Source of the DNA: Coprobacillus cateniformis
GTDB lineage: Bacteria; Bacillota_I; Bacilli_A; Erysipelotrichales; Coprobacillaceae
Length of the DNA: 64,000 nt
Reading direction: 5' to 3'
Assembly: GCF_009767585.1 (NCBI RefSeq)
Contig: NZ_WSNW01000001.1
Coordinates: forward strand, 682,001 to 746,000
Below are positions 16,152 through 24,845 of the stretch, piece after piece. The notes below the pieces were generated by a model, which was not told the DNA's origin, searched no databases, and was given only the letters and a program-made list of their open reading frames with translations. The position numbers were made by a program, and so were the translations under genes. The number at the start of each line of letters is the position of its first letter. Positions within the stretch are counted from its first letter, which is position 1.

Positions 16152-16735
16152 GAAATACCCACTGCCTTTTTTGCAAGAGCATCAGCAACATCATTATATA
16201 CATCTCCACTATGTGCTAACACTTTTACAAATGATATATCAATACTTTTGCGACTTTCTTCAATAAATCTTTGATATGCCTGAGTTCCTATTTTATTGGC
16301 TTTCCATAAACCATTTGCCCATTTCTCAATTCCTTCATAATCATAATAGATACAAATAAATTGATATCCATGCTTTATAGCGTAACGAATGGCCATTTCA
16401 CTTCCAATGATTTCTCCTGCAACATTTCTCATTGTTACATAATCTTCGCTATGACCTTTACCATTAAATTGCTCAATAACATTTTGTCCATACAAGAGAA
16501 CACAACCATAACCATATTCGTGAGTCTTAACATTATAACTGCCATCCACATAAGCTATTAAGCCATCACCTGTCATCACCTTTGGCTGATCACTCAAAAA
16601 AGTCATTGCTTCGTCTCGTGAAGAAAATGATTTATATATTGCGCCTTTAAATCCTCTAACTTGTTGTTCACATTCAGCCCAAGTTAAAAAAACTCCAGTT
16701 TTTCGTCCTTTTTTCACTGCGTAAAATTTACTCAT
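16148..16735 (-). CDS. rnhA: Ribonuclease HI with N-terminal hybrid-binding domain
   Basis: 195 residues from the ATG behind GGAGG. KFYAVKKGRKTGVFLTWAEC is the start of the double-strand/hybrid-binding domain (viroplasmin-like) found in eukaryotic and some bacterial RNases H1. The catalytic domain has D in AYVDGSYN, E in NVAGEIIGSEMA, D in YYDYEGIEKW and D in VADALAKKA. It cuts the RNA strand of RNA-DNA hybrids. It is coupled to the BRCT exonuclease. Confidence 0.93.
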   Translation of the reverse strand: MSKFYAVKKGRKTGVFLTWAECEQQVRGFKGAIYKSFSSRDEAMTFLSDQPKVMTGDGLIAYVDGSYNVKTHEYGYGCVLLYGQNVIEQFNGKGHSEDYVTMRNVAGEIIGSEMAIRYAIKHGYQFICIYYDYEGIEKWANGLWKANKIGTQAYQRFIEESRKSIDISFVKVLAHSGDVYNDVADALAKKAVGIS

Positions 16736-16801
16736 CCACAAAACCTCCATTCACCATTATAAAGAGAAAAAATGCTTTTGGCTAGTATAATTACAATTAT
16801 A

Positions 16802-16830
16802 TTGTGGTCATTTGCAAATATTGTTATAAT
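16802..16830 (+). promoter_or_regulatory. Promoter of pepT
   Basis: TTGTGG (16802-16807), a 17-base spacer, and TATAAT (16825-16830). The pepT ATG follows after 24 bases with an AAGGA site. Confidence 0.7.
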
Positions 16831-16854
16831 ATGTAGAAGAAAGGAAGATCATTT

Positions 16855-18090
16855 ATGAAAATAGAAAATAGATTTTTGAAATATATAAGTTTTAATACTC
16901 AATCAGACCCTTATTCTACAACTTCACCTTCATCAAAGAATCAATTAGAATTGGCAGAATTCCTTATTGAAGAAATGCGAATATTAGGTCTGGAAAATGT
17001 ACATATGAGTGAATTTGGAGTTATTTATGGCACAATTCCCTCAAATAATAATCATCAGGGAGATGTCATTGGACTGATTGCACACATGGACACATCACCT
17101 GATGCAAGTGGAGAAAATGTTCATCCACAAATTATCAGAAATTATGATGGATCTCGTATTTCGCTTAATGAAGATATGGTACTTGATCCACAAGAATTCC
17201 CAGATTTAAATGAAGTTATAGGTCATGATATTATTACAACTGATGGAACAACACTATTAGGCGCTGATGATAAAGCGGGAATTGCAATTATTATGAGTTT
17301 AGCAGAATATATGTATAAACACCCTGAGTTCAAACATAACGATATTCAAATTGCTTTTACGCCTGATGAAGAAGTTGGACGTGGTACTGAGCATTTTGAT
17401 TTGGATACATTCCAGGCAGATTATGCATATACAATTGATGGTGGTCATATCAATGAATTATACTTTGAAAACTTTAATGCTTATCAAGTCCTTGTAGAAA
17501 TCACTGGAAAAAGTATTCATCCAGGAAGTGCCAAAAACAAGATGGTGAATTCATTATCTGTTGGAATTGAATTTGACCAATTATTGCCTCAGCACAAAAC
17601 CCCTGAACATACTGAAGGTTATGAAGGTTTTCATCACCTCCATCATGTTCAAGGAACATGTGAAAAAACACGTTTAGAATACATTGTTAGAGATCATAAT
17701 TTTCTTGAATTAAAAGATCAGTTAAATGATTTCAAACGTATTCAAGCATTCTTAAATAGTCGTTATGGTTATGAACTTGTTCATATCACAATGCATGAAC
17801 AATATCTGAATATGAAAGATATTATCAAAGACACTCCAGAAATTGTTGAACAAGTAGAAATTGCAATGAATGATGTTGGGCTTAATCCTACAATAGTTCC
17901 TATTCGTGGAGGAACAGATGGAGCTATGTTATCATATAAAGGTTTACCTTGTCCAAATCTTGGAACTGGTGGTTTCAATTGTCATGGTCCATTTGAATTT
18001 GTATCAATAACAATGATGAAAAAAGGATTAGAGTTATTATTAAGATTGATTAGAAATAATGTTTATGCAAAAGAAGATATGCCTTTTTAG
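16855..18090 (+). CDS. pepT: Peptidase T (tripeptide aminopeptidase)
   Basis: A 411-residue M20B metallopeptidase of the usual PepT length. Zinc ligands and catalytic residues lie in AHMDTSPD, LLGADDKAGI (bridging Asp), TPDEEVGRG (Glu-Glu), YTIDGG and NCHGPFEF near the C terminus (His). It releases N-terminal residues from tripeptides in the cytoplasm. A clean promoter lies upstream; the gene stands alone or with the lipid kinase gene 58 bases downstream. Confidence 0.96.
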   Translation: MKIENRFLKYISFNTQSDPYSTTSPSSKNQLELAEFLIEEMRILGLENVHMSEFGVIYGTIPSNNNHQGDVIGLIAHMDTSPDASGENVHPQIIRNYDGSRISLNEDMVLDPQEFPDLNEVIGHDIITTDGTTLLGADDKAGIAIIMSLAEYMYKHPEFKHNDIQIAFTPDEEVGRGTEHFDLDTFQADYAYTIDGGHINELYFENFNAYQVLVEITGKSIHPGSAKNKMVNSLSVGIEFDQLLPQHKTPEHTEGYEGFHHLHHVQGTCEKTRLEYIVRDHNFLELKDQLNDFKRIQAFLNSRYGYELVHITMHEQYLNMKDIIKDTPEIVEQVEIAMNDVGLNPTIVPIRGGTDGAMLSYKGLPCPNLGTGGFNCHGPFEFVSITMMKKGLELLLRLIRNNVYAKEDMPF

Positions 18091-18147
18091 GGTTTTATCT
18101 TCTTTTTCTCTATATTTATGATAAAATATAACAAAGGGAGTGTTTTT

Positions 18148-19038
18148 ATGCGCTGTTTATTTCTTATAAATCCGAGTTCTGGAACAAAAACAATTCAAAA
18201 GAAGTTAGATCAATTGATTGGTCAAATGATTCTCAAGAAAATTATAAATCATGTTGATGTTTTTTATACACAAAAAAAACATGATGCCTATCATCGTGTT
18301 TTAGAAATACAACCTCATGAATATGATTTTTTAGTCAGTGTTGGTGGTGATGGTACTGTCAATGAAATTATTAGTGGAATTGTAGAAAAAGAATTTGATA
18401 TACCTCTTGCTATCTTACCTGGTGGAACCGTTAATGATTTTGCTAATCATTTAAATCTGCCACAATCAACTCATCAATTTATTCAAATGATTGAAAACAT
18501 GAAAATAATGAAAGTTGATGTGGGGCAAGTTAATGACAGTTATTTTGCTAATGTTATTGCTGGAGGAATGTTTAGTGATATTAGTTTTCAAGTCACAAAA
18601 GCTGAGAAAGAAAGATTTGGTCCACTTGCATATTATATCAGTGGAATTCGACAATTACCTTCACAACTAAGTACAACTCTTCATCTCAAAGTCAAAACTG
18701 AAAATGAAGAATTTGAAGAAGATGCTCGTCTTTTCATGATTACCAACACCTCACAGGTTGGTGGTTTTAAAGCCATTACACCTCATGCTGATATTCAAGA
18801 TGGACAATTGGATTTACTAATTATTAAAAAATGTTCCACAACTGATATGCTCTCTTTATTCAAAGATTATAAATTAAGTACTCATGAAAAAAGTCCATTT
18901 ATTCGTTATGTTCAGGCCCATGAAATAACAATTGAATGTGATAAAAACATTATATATGACATTGATGGAGAGGAAGGTACTCATTTCCCAATTCATGTCA
19001 CAACAAAAAATAAAGCACTCTGTATTATTGTTCCATAA
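18148..19038 (+). CDS. Diacylglycerol/lipid kinase, DagK/YegS family
   Basis: 296 residues from the ATG behind GGGAGTG. FLINPSSGT is the opening strand, VSVGGDGTVNEIISG the nucleotide site with GGDGT, and ILPGGTVNDFAN the second conserved loop. A C-terminal beta-rich domain has YDIDGE. Members phosphorylate diacylglycerol, recycling lipid from lipoteichoic-acid synthesis, or related lipids. The substrate is inferred from the family only. Confidence 0.88.
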   Translation: MRCLFLINPSSGTKTIQKKLDQLIGQMILKKIINHVDVFYTQKKHDAYHRVLEIQPHEYDFLVSVGGDGTVNEIISGIVEKEFDIPLAILPGGTVNDFANHLNLPQSTHQFIQMIENMKIMKVDVGQVNDSYFANVIAGGMFSDISFQVTKAEKERFGPLAYYISGIRQLPSQLSTTLHLKVKTENEEFEEDARLFMITNTSQVGGFKAITPHADIQDGQLDLLIIKKCSTTDMLSLFKDYKLSTHEKSPFIRYVQAHEITIECDKNIIYDIDGEEGTHFPIHVTTKNKALCIIVP

Positions 19039-19065
19039 AGTTATCTTAGTTGATAGCTTTTTTAT
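19038..19065 (+). terminator. Terminator of the lipid kinase gene
   Basis: AGTTATC pairs with GATAGCT (one G-T) around a short loop and is followed by a T run directly after the stop codon. Confidence 0.65.
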
Positions 19066-19072
19066 ATATAAA

Positions 19073-19097
19073 AATAGGGCTATACAATAGCCCTATT
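19073..19097 (-). terminator. Terminator of the PadR-HAAS-DUF4097-PspC operon
   Basis: A perfect 10-bp stem, AATAGGGCTA (19073-19082) with TAGCCCTATT (19088-19097), overlaps the end of the PspC gene. On the minus strand TTTTATATA follows. Confidence 0.8.
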
Positions 19098-19284
19098 GAT
19101 ATGGATTTTTAGGAATAATGATAGCTCCGACTAAATAAGCAATCAATCCTGATCCCCAGCCAAAAACAAGTACAACTGCTACAAGTCTTACAATTGTTGG
19201 ATCAATATCAAAGTATTCAGCAATACCACCACATACTCCACAAATCATAACGTCTCTTTTTGATCTATATAATCTCTTAGTCAT
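19093..19284 (-). CDS. PspC domain small membrane protein
   Basis: 63 residues: RLYRSKRDVMICGVCGGIAE is the PspC signature, followed by a hydrophobic helix (about 32-56). PspC proteins work in envelope stress responses. Here it is the last gene of a PadR, HAAS/DUF1700, DUF4097 operon; the RBS GGAGG overlaps the end of the DUF4097 gene. It is probably a membrane partner in the same sensing circuit. Confidence 0.9.
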   Translation of the reverse strand: MTKRLYRSKRDVMICGVCGGIAEYFDIDPTIVRLVAVVLVFGWGSGLIAYLVGAIIIPKNPYQ

Positions 19285-19287
19285 TTT

Positions 19288-20076
19288 TTAATCCTCCGTT
19301 CTTACATTGACTTTTCCTAAAGCACAATCAACATCAATTAATTTTTGGGTTGTTCCATGATTCATTTTTTGATCAGTGATACCAGAAAAATGATTATCAC
19401 CTATGGATACACTACCTAAACCAACATCTACCTTATAATTATATTCACTTTCATATCCTGTTAATGAGGCAGATACTTGACCAGCACCAACTTGAATAGA
19501 TGTTTTATTCTCGCATGTTAATCGACTCACTTTTGCGGTTCCCATACTTGCATCTAATTCAAAATCTTTACACTCTAAATCATTTAACACCAATCGTCCT
19601 GCAGCAGCATTAGCTTCAATCTTTTCTGCTTTTAACCCATTTATTTTTGTTGAACCAGCACTCATATTCACTTCTATTTTATCCAAATTATATCCTTTTG
19701 GAACATTAATTTGAATTTGGGCAGTATCATATCCTCCGAAACTTAGCCAATAATGTGGTTGATCTATCACAATGCGATCACCTTTTTGATAGATTTCAAA
19801 ACCATTATAAATATCACTTGCATAAATTTCAATATCCTGAAGTGAATCTTTTTCAGAAAATTGAATATTTCCTTTATGAACATTGATTTCTAATCTATCT
19901 ACTGAAGATGATGATCTATATTGAATATTGTCAGCACTTTTATAATGCCATCGAAAATTCCATGAGCGTAAAAAATTGAAATTAGATACTTCATTTAGAC
20001 CACTCACACTTATACCAGCAAAAATCAAACAGATACCTACACCCAAACATATCAATATTGTATATATTCTTTTCAT
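19288..20076 (-). CDS. DUF4097 family beta-helix protein with N-terminal membrane anchor
   Basis: 262 residues from MKRIYTILICLGVGICLIFA, a signal/anchor helix, followed by a repeat-rich region typical of DUF4097: LEINVHKGNIQF, IEVNMSAGSTKI, IEANAAAGRLVL and IQVGAGQVSAS. Each gives one beta-strand turn with a G-x-hydrophobic pattern. The ATG at 20076 follows the DUF1700 stop by 1 base and has AGAGGTG upstream. The family is found with PadR and HAAS proteins. Its exact function is unknown; an outward-facing envelope sensor or adhesin is suspected. Confidence 0.85.
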   Translation of the reverse strand: MKRIYTILICLGVGICLIFAGISVSGLNEVSNFNFLRSWNFRWHYKSADNIQYRSSSSVDRLEINVHKGNIQFSEKDSLQDIEIYASDIYNGFEIYQKGDRIVIDQPHYWLSFGGYDTAQIQINVPKGYNLDKIEVNMSAGSTKINGLKAEKIEANAAAGRLVLNDLECKDFELDASMGTAKVSRLTCENKTSIQVGAGQVSASLTGYESEYNYKVDVGLGSVSIGDNHFSGITDQKMNHGTTQKLIDVDCALGKVNVRTED

Positions 20077-20077
20077 A

Positions 20078-20797
20078 CTACACACCTCTTGGACGGAAGA
20101 TCTTTCCAAGTCCATCTGCTATGGCATTTGCTATCCCAGGAATACAATCCTTAAAGAACCATGCTGCCATCTTCCCAAATATTGTTCCTAATGCCATAAG
20201 GACAAATCCAATTCCCATATAAATAAGACCAGCGCCTGGCAATGTGAATAAATGTATAAATCCCACAATCATAAAAACAATCGCAAGAACATGTAAAATA
20301 AATGTAATAATCCATAATCCAAATATTAAACATATGAATATACCAAAGAATGAAAATCCAAAACCAAATAGAGTTCCGAATGTTCCAAAAACTATCGCTG
20401 ACACTGGAAGACAAGCAAAAATTGCTATAACAATGAGAATCAAACGATCAGTAGAATGCATTTCATTCCAACGATTTCTAAAATTCCCCGTCTCCTTACG
20501 AGTCTTTTTTGTTTCTTTACTATCTGCATCAATGACTTCATAATTCTTTTGATAATCATCATTTGTAAAACCACTGTTTCCAACATGAATACCTTCATCA
20601 AATTTCCCCTTTAATCCATCTTTAATAATAGCTGCTACTCGACTAGGATCTCCTAATTCATCAATAACCTTTTGTTCGTTTTCTTTCCCAGCTTCATCAA
20701 AATAATTCTCATAGAAAGACAATGCTTCTTGCCTTTCCTCATCACTAATATCTTGAAGTAGATACTCAAGTTCTTTCATAAATTTTTTTCTATCCAT
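20078..20797 (-). CDS. HAAS-domain (DUF1700) membrane protein
   Basis: The N-terminal 75 residues, including MKELEYLLQDISDEERQEAL and LGDPSRVAAIIK, form the HAAS/DUF1700 helical domain that interacts with PadR-type regulators. Four or so membrane helices follow from about residue 115, with many Phe and Gly. The ATG at 20797 overlaps the padR-like gene by 8 bases. It is probably the signal-receiving half of the PadR pair. Confidence 0.88.
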   Translation of the reverse strand: MDRKKFMKELEYLLQDISDEERQEALSFYENYFDEAGKENEQKVIDELGDPSRVAAIIKDGLKGKFDEGIHVGNSGFTNDDYQKNYEVIDADSKETKKTRKETGNFRNRWNEMHSTDRLILIVIAIFACLPVSAIVFGTFGTLFGFGFSFFGIFICLIFGLWIITFILHVLAIVFMIVGFIHLFTLPGAGLIYMGIGFVLMALGTIFGKMAAWFFKDCIPGIANAIADGLGKIFRPRGV

Positions 20798-21116
20798 CTT
20801 GATTTCCCCCATCAAATAACTTATTAATTTTTGTTATATAATCAAACCATTCTTGTTTATACATATTAAGTTGAACGATTCCCGCACTTGTAATTTTATA
20901 ATATCGCCTATTACGTCCTTGAAATTCCTGGTCATAACTTTCTAAACAGCCATCTTTGAGAAGTCTTCTTAAAACAGGATAGAGTGTTGATTCACTCACA
21001 CTAATAACCGCTTGAACATCTTGTGTTATTTTATAACCATATGTTCCTTCCTTTTCCCTAGAGACAACTGATAGAACAACTGCATCTAATAAAGCAGCAC
21101 CCGTATTAAAAATCAT
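20790..21116 (-). CDS. PadR family transcriptional regulator (HAAS-linked)
   Basis: 108 residues. ALLDAVVLSVVSREKEGTYG opens the winged helix, then SESTLYPVLRRLLKDGCLES (recognition helix and turn), then GRNRRYYKITSAG (wing). It has an AAGGTGATAGG-ATG start, overlaps the HAAS gene, and lies below a perfect inverted-repeat operator. It is a first-in-operon autorepressor. Confidence 0.93.
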   Translation of the reverse strand: MIFNTGAALLDAVVLSVVSREKEGTYGYKITQDVQAVISVSESTLYPVLRRLLKDGCLESYDQEFQGRNRRYYKITSAGIVQLNMYKQEWFDYITKINKLFDGGNQDG

Positions 21117-21132
21117 CCTATCACCTTCTTTT

Positions 21133-21169
21133 CATATAATACTATACGACATATAGTATTATATGTCAA
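21133..21169 (-). promoter_or_regulatory. Promoter completely overlapped by a perfect PadR operator
   Basis: On the minus strand TTGACA (21169-21164), a 17-base spacer and TATAGT (21146-21141) form a near-consensus promoter. CATATAATACTATA (21133-21146) and TATAGTATTATATG (21152-21165) form a perfect 14-bp-arm inverted repeat with a 5-base centre. It spans the -10, most of the spacer and part of the -35. Repressor binding would block polymerase outright. Confidence 0.9.
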
Positions 21170-21199
21170 CATATAAAGAAAAAAACTTCCTATGAAGTT

Positions 21200-21967
21200 T
21201 TATCTATAATCAATATAGTGAGCGATTCCATAATAACAAGGAACTGTCAAGAAAACAATCCATGCAGGATGCCATAATCCATTTTCAAAACCAAACCATA
21301 AAAATATCATAAGTGTTAAAACTGGATATGCAAAGTTTGAAAATTTTCTCTTACGAAAAGCTGTAATTAAACTATCAAATAATGGTAATGTCAATAAAAC
21401 AATCCACGTAGGATGCCAAATGCCTGTCATTACACCATAAATCAAATAACCAATAAATAAGATTGATCCAAATGGAAAATCATATTTTTTATTATGCTTA
21501 AAGTCTGTCCAATCATCATTCCAATCTTTTCTTTCACCATTTACATAAACACCTTTATCCCCAATATTAACACCATCACCATTTCTATCAATAACATGAA
21601 TACCTTTCCATGAAACATGAACTTCACTTTCATCATCTTTGACATGAATACCATCAAAACCAACATGAACATATTCATCCCCATCTTCATATTTATATGC
21701 ATACTCTTCTTGACTCTCTTTCATATCTTCAGTTTTATCAGATATTGTTTCTTCTGTTTCAGTCGGTTCATGTAATAATAATTGATCTAAAGAAATACCA
21801 TATAACTTTGCTAATTCAATCAAGTTATCTGTATCAGGAGAAGCTTCTGCTCTTTCCCATTTACTCACTGCCTGGCGACTAATTCCTAATTCTTGAGCTA
21901 AGGCTTCTTGTGAATAACCTTTCTCTTTTCTAAGTTGTAATAATTTATTTGCAATTTCTATATTCAT
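21200..21967 (-). CDS. XRE family regulator with membrane-anchored repeat sensor
   Basis: 255 residues from the ATG behind GGAGGAGAGG. The XRE helix-turn-helix (about 4-58) includes YSQEALAQELGISRQAVSKW. A charged linker follows, then short repeats GFDGIHVKDD, SWKGIHVIDRNGD and GDKGVYVNG (about 100-150). The C terminus has paired membrane segments built from an internal repeat, GIWHPTWIVLLTLP and GLWHPAWIVFLTVP. The order suggests a membrane-tethered transcription factor. It follows the PadR-HAAS module in the same direction but has its own leader; the targets are unknown. Confidence 0.8.
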   Translation of the reverse strand: MNIEIANKLLQLRKEKGYSQEALAQELGISRQAVSKWERAEASPDTDNLIELAKLYGISLDQLLLHEPTETEETISDKTEDMKESQEEYAYKYEDGDEYVHVGFDGIHVKDDESEVHVSWKGIHVIDRNGDGVNIGDKGVYVNGERKDWNDDWTDFKHNKKYDFPFGSILFIGYLIYGVMTGIWHPTWIVLLTLPLFDSLITAFRKRKFSNFAYPVLTLMIFLWFGFENGLWHPAWIVFLTVPCYYGIAHYIDYR

Positions 21968-22484
21968 AATTCCTCTCCTCCTTGCACCCATATTATAGAT
22001 AAAATCATCAAGTTGCGGCTACATATTTTAGATTGAATGCCCGAAACTATTGGTTGCATTTCACTAAAATGGCAATATATATGGGTTCTAATCAGTCACT
22101 TTCTGTCAATTTAGACATGACCAAACAGTTATATAGACTTTCTTTGTTTTTATCTGTTACGTTTGCTTTCTATATATATTTCTTTGCACTCTTTGTTACA
22201 TTTTTATATATGTAAATGATTCTCACTTTTCTATTTTTTCGCTATATTTAAATCAATCATAAAAAATATATATAAAGTTTATATCTGCTCCTTAGCATTA
22301 TTGACTAGTTAAACATAATTCTACTTTAACCAAGATAATCATACATGAAAGCATTCATTTCATCATTATTTCCCAGGAAATTTTCTTTATCGACAGTTTG
22401 TCTTAACATATTTTATCAATCATTATTTATTCTATTTTCTTATCACTCTACCTCAACATCTCATTATACACATTTTTCAAAAAA
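21968..22484. other. Gene-poor interval of about 520 bases
   Basis: No coding region with a convincing RBS is seen. A 60-codon plus-strand frame at 22033-22215 ends in a hydrophobic stretch but has no Shine-Dalgarno site. A TATAAT-like -10 for the XRE gene is visible on the minus strand near 21990. The rest is AT-rich with no strong hairpin apart from the terminator at the right end. Confidence 0.5.
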
Positions 22485-22504
22485 GAAAAAGGGATTTCTC
22501 CCTT
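22485..22504 (-). terminator. Terminator of the fructokinase gene
   Basis: AAGGGA (22489-22494) pairs with TCCCTT (22499-22504) around TTTC. On the minus strand TTTCTTTTTT follows. The stem overlaps the stop codon. Confidence 0.7.
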
Positions 22505-23384
22505 ATCTTTCTTTTGCCATTTTTGCAAGTGCCAATGCCCCACAAACACCTGCATTATCACCTAATCCTGGATAAACAACATACTCTTTAATTTTGTCCG
22601 TTGTTATTTCATCTTTTTGAATATATCCATGCAATCTCTCTTGCAAATATTTATGAACCATAGGGAACAATTGTTTTTGATGCATAACTCCTCCTCCAAG
22701 AATAATCTTCTTTGGTGAAATTGTTAGAACATAAATAGCCAAAGCTTGAGCAATATACCATGCTTCTAAATCCCATGCAGGATGATTTTCATCAAGTTCA
22801 TTTCCTTTGACTCCCCATCTTGCCTCAATTGCTGGTCCAGCAGCCAAACCTTCAAAACAAGTTCCATGGTATGGACATTTTCCAGCATACTGATCATCTT
22901 CACGTACTGTTAACATCATGTGACCCATTTCTGGATGAAGTAAACCATGAACAAGATTTCCTTCAACAATGGCTCCACCACCAATACCTGTTCCAATTGT
23001 TAAATACAATGCACTATCTAAACCTTTCGCTGCACCAAAGTATGCTTCTCCTAATGCTGCACCATTAACATCTGTATCAAATCCAATTGGTAAACCAGGA
23101 TAATGTTCTTGAATTGCTCCAACAATATTATAATTCGTCCATCCTGGTTTTGGTGTTGTTGTAATGTATCCATAAGTTGGACTCTTTAAATCAGGATCAA
23201 TAGGTCCAAAACATCCTAACCCTAATGCTTCGATATCTTTTCCATCAAAGAATTTAAAAATATTTTGTACAGTTTCTTCAGGTGATGTTGTAGGGAAAGC
23301 ATCTCTTTCTAAAACATTTCCATTTTCGTCTCCAATTGCAACAACGAATTTTGTACCACCAGCTTCAATAGCTCCTAATCTCAT
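22503..23384 (-). CDS. ROK family fructokinase (ScrK type)
   Basis: 293 residues. AIEAGGTKFV is the phosphate-1 loop, LTIGTGIGGGAIV phosphate-2, and HPEMGHM starts the zinc region. It continues as KCPYHGTCFEGLAAGPA, so the zinc ligands are the His and Cys residues here, as in ScrK/GmuE fructokinases. It makes fructose-6-phosphate from fructose (or mannose) and ATP. The ATG at 23384 has GAGGAGG upstream. It is a single-gene unit; no sucrose genes are nearby. Confidence 0.88.
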   Translation of the reverse strand: MRLGAIEAGGTKFVVAIGDENGNVLERDAFPTTSPEETVQNIFKFFDGKDIEALGLGCFGPIDPDLKSPTYGYITTTPKPGWTNYNIVGAIQEHYPGLPIGFDTDVNGAALGEAYFGAAKGLDSALYLTIGTGIGGGAIVEGNLVHGLLHPEMGHMMLTVREDDQYAGKCPYHGTCFEGLAAGPAIEARWGVKGNELDENHPAWDLEAWYIAQALAIYVLTISPKKIILGGGVMHQKQLFPMVHKYLQERLHGYIQKDEITTDKIKEYVVYPGLGDNAGVCGALALAKMAKER

Positions 23385-23456
23385 CAAATTTTCCTCCTCT
23401 TTATAACTAACTACCTCGTATCTATTTTATCATGTCTAAAATGAAATAAAAAGCCT

Positions 23457-24683
23457 TTATTCAAACTCTATGGATAATTGTTGGTGATTACCTTCATCAC
23501 TTAATAAGCTTTCTAAATAATCTTTATAAAAAGATATCTTTTCAACTTCTTTTTGAAAATAATATTTATATCCTTCCATATTCATAATTTCATCTTTATG
23601 CTCTTTCATATTCCCAGTAAAATAATACCTATTCGCTTTCACAATTACTGCTTTCATAAGTTCTCTTATCTTTGTATCTTTGACTCTCTCAAAATCTTCT
23701 GCAAAATGTGTAGAAGACACGAGATCAAAATATTCATTTGCATCTCTAGAAATTTTAAGTGACTCTGTATGATAATTCATTTTTTGATTATTCAATTCAA
23801 TAACCCCATATTGTAAAGGAGCATTTAATATTGAAGAAGATGCTATATCATAAATACCATTGATTTCCTTTATATTCTGACAATGAATGTGTCCACTTAA
23901 AACAAATGGGACTTTATAACTATGAAACAACTCTGCAATTTTTTCACTATCTTTAATTGTATAACGTCCTCCCAGCAATTCATTGTGATTAACAAGATTA
24001 TGGTGCATTGCAATAATAGGAATCTTATTATTTTCTTGAATATCCTTGAGCTGATCTTTTAACCATTTCATTGTTGAATCTGTAAAATAACCTCCAATAT
24101 CTAATCCTGAACCAGTTAATTCATGAGCTGTTGAATCCATCATTAATAGAGAGTAGTGTTTATTTAACTCAATACGATAACTTAATGAATCATCATGTTT
24201 CTGATATTGATAACCTAAATTTTTATAAATAGCTCTAAATTCTTCAGCATTGACATTATCTACATCAAAATAATCTTCTTTTCCATAACCCTTTGCATAA
24301 ATATAATCTACATCATGATTTCCAGGTATAACTGCAACATCAATATGATCATCTTTAAGTACAGATAGTTTTTTTGCTAAAGCTTCATGGCTCCCTTTCT
24401 CACCATTAAAAGATAAGTCACCTGTTAATATAACAAGATTGGGCTTTATCTCTTTTATCGTTTGAATAAAAACATCTAAAATTTCATCAGCATATGTCAC
24501 CATTTTGCCATCTCCATACAACATGTTTTCTTCAAACCATTCACAATCCTTATAATAATCTTTTAAGAAATAATGAATATCACTTGCAACAATAATTTTT
24601 ATATTTTCATTATCTACAAGTGGTTTTTGCACACATCCTAGTAGCATAGTTAGAATTATAAAAGCATATAATATTTTCCTCAT
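23457..24683 (-). CDS. Lipoprotein metallophosphoesterase (calcineurin-like)
   Basis: 408 residues from MRKILYAFIILTMLLGCVQ, a lipoprotein signal with lipobox LLGC. The metallophosphoesterase motifs follow: ASDIHYF, ILTGDLSFNGEK, IPGNHDVDY, MHHNLV and LSGHIHCQN, a complete metal-binding set. It acts outside the membrane on a phosphoester of unknown identity, perhaps a nucleotide or teichoic-acid part. The RBS AGGTGAT supports the ATG at 24683. It is 135 bases downstream of pflA, which has its own terminator. Confidence 0.85.
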   Translation of the reverse strand: MRKILYAFIILTMLLGCVQKPLVDNENIKIIVASDIHYFLKDYYKDCEWFEENMLYGDGKMVTYADEILDVFIQTIKEIKPNLVILTGDLSFNGEKGSHEALAKKLSVLKDDHIDVAVIPGNHDVDYIYAKGYGKEDYFDVDNVNAEEFRAIYKNLGYQYQKHDDSLSYRIELNKHYSLLMMDSTAHELTGSGLDIGGYFTDSTMKWLKDQLKDIQENNKIPIIAMHHNLVNHNELLGGRYTIKDSEKIAELFHSYKVPFVLSGHIHCQNIKEINGIYDIASSSILNAPLQYGVIELNNQKMNYHTESLKISRDANEYFDLVSSTHFAEDFERVKDTKIRELMKAVIVKANRYYFTGNMKEHKDEIMNMEGYKYYFQKEVEKISFYKDYLESLLSDEGNHQQLSIEFE

Positions 24684-24817
24684 ATCTATCACCTATTTAT
24701 ATTTTAACAATTATATTCTTTATAACAAAGAACTTTTAACAAATCCATATAAACTTATTTTTTCCATTGATACTTGAAAAGAAATCAGTAATTATAATGG
24801 TATCATTCTTAAATAAC

Positions 24818-24845
24818 AAAAAATGAATGATAAACATCATTCATT
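24818..24845 (-). terminator. Terminator of pflA
   Basis: AATGAATGAT (24822-24831) pairs with ATCATTCATT (24836-24845) around AAAC. On the minus strand TTTTTT follows. It overlaps the pflA stop. Confidence 0.85.

Noticed and set aside
22033..22215. 60-codon plus-strand frame with a hydrophobic end
   Set aside because: No Shine-Dalgarno site, no clear promoter and an AT-driven composition (Phe, Tyr, Leu). Treated as chance.
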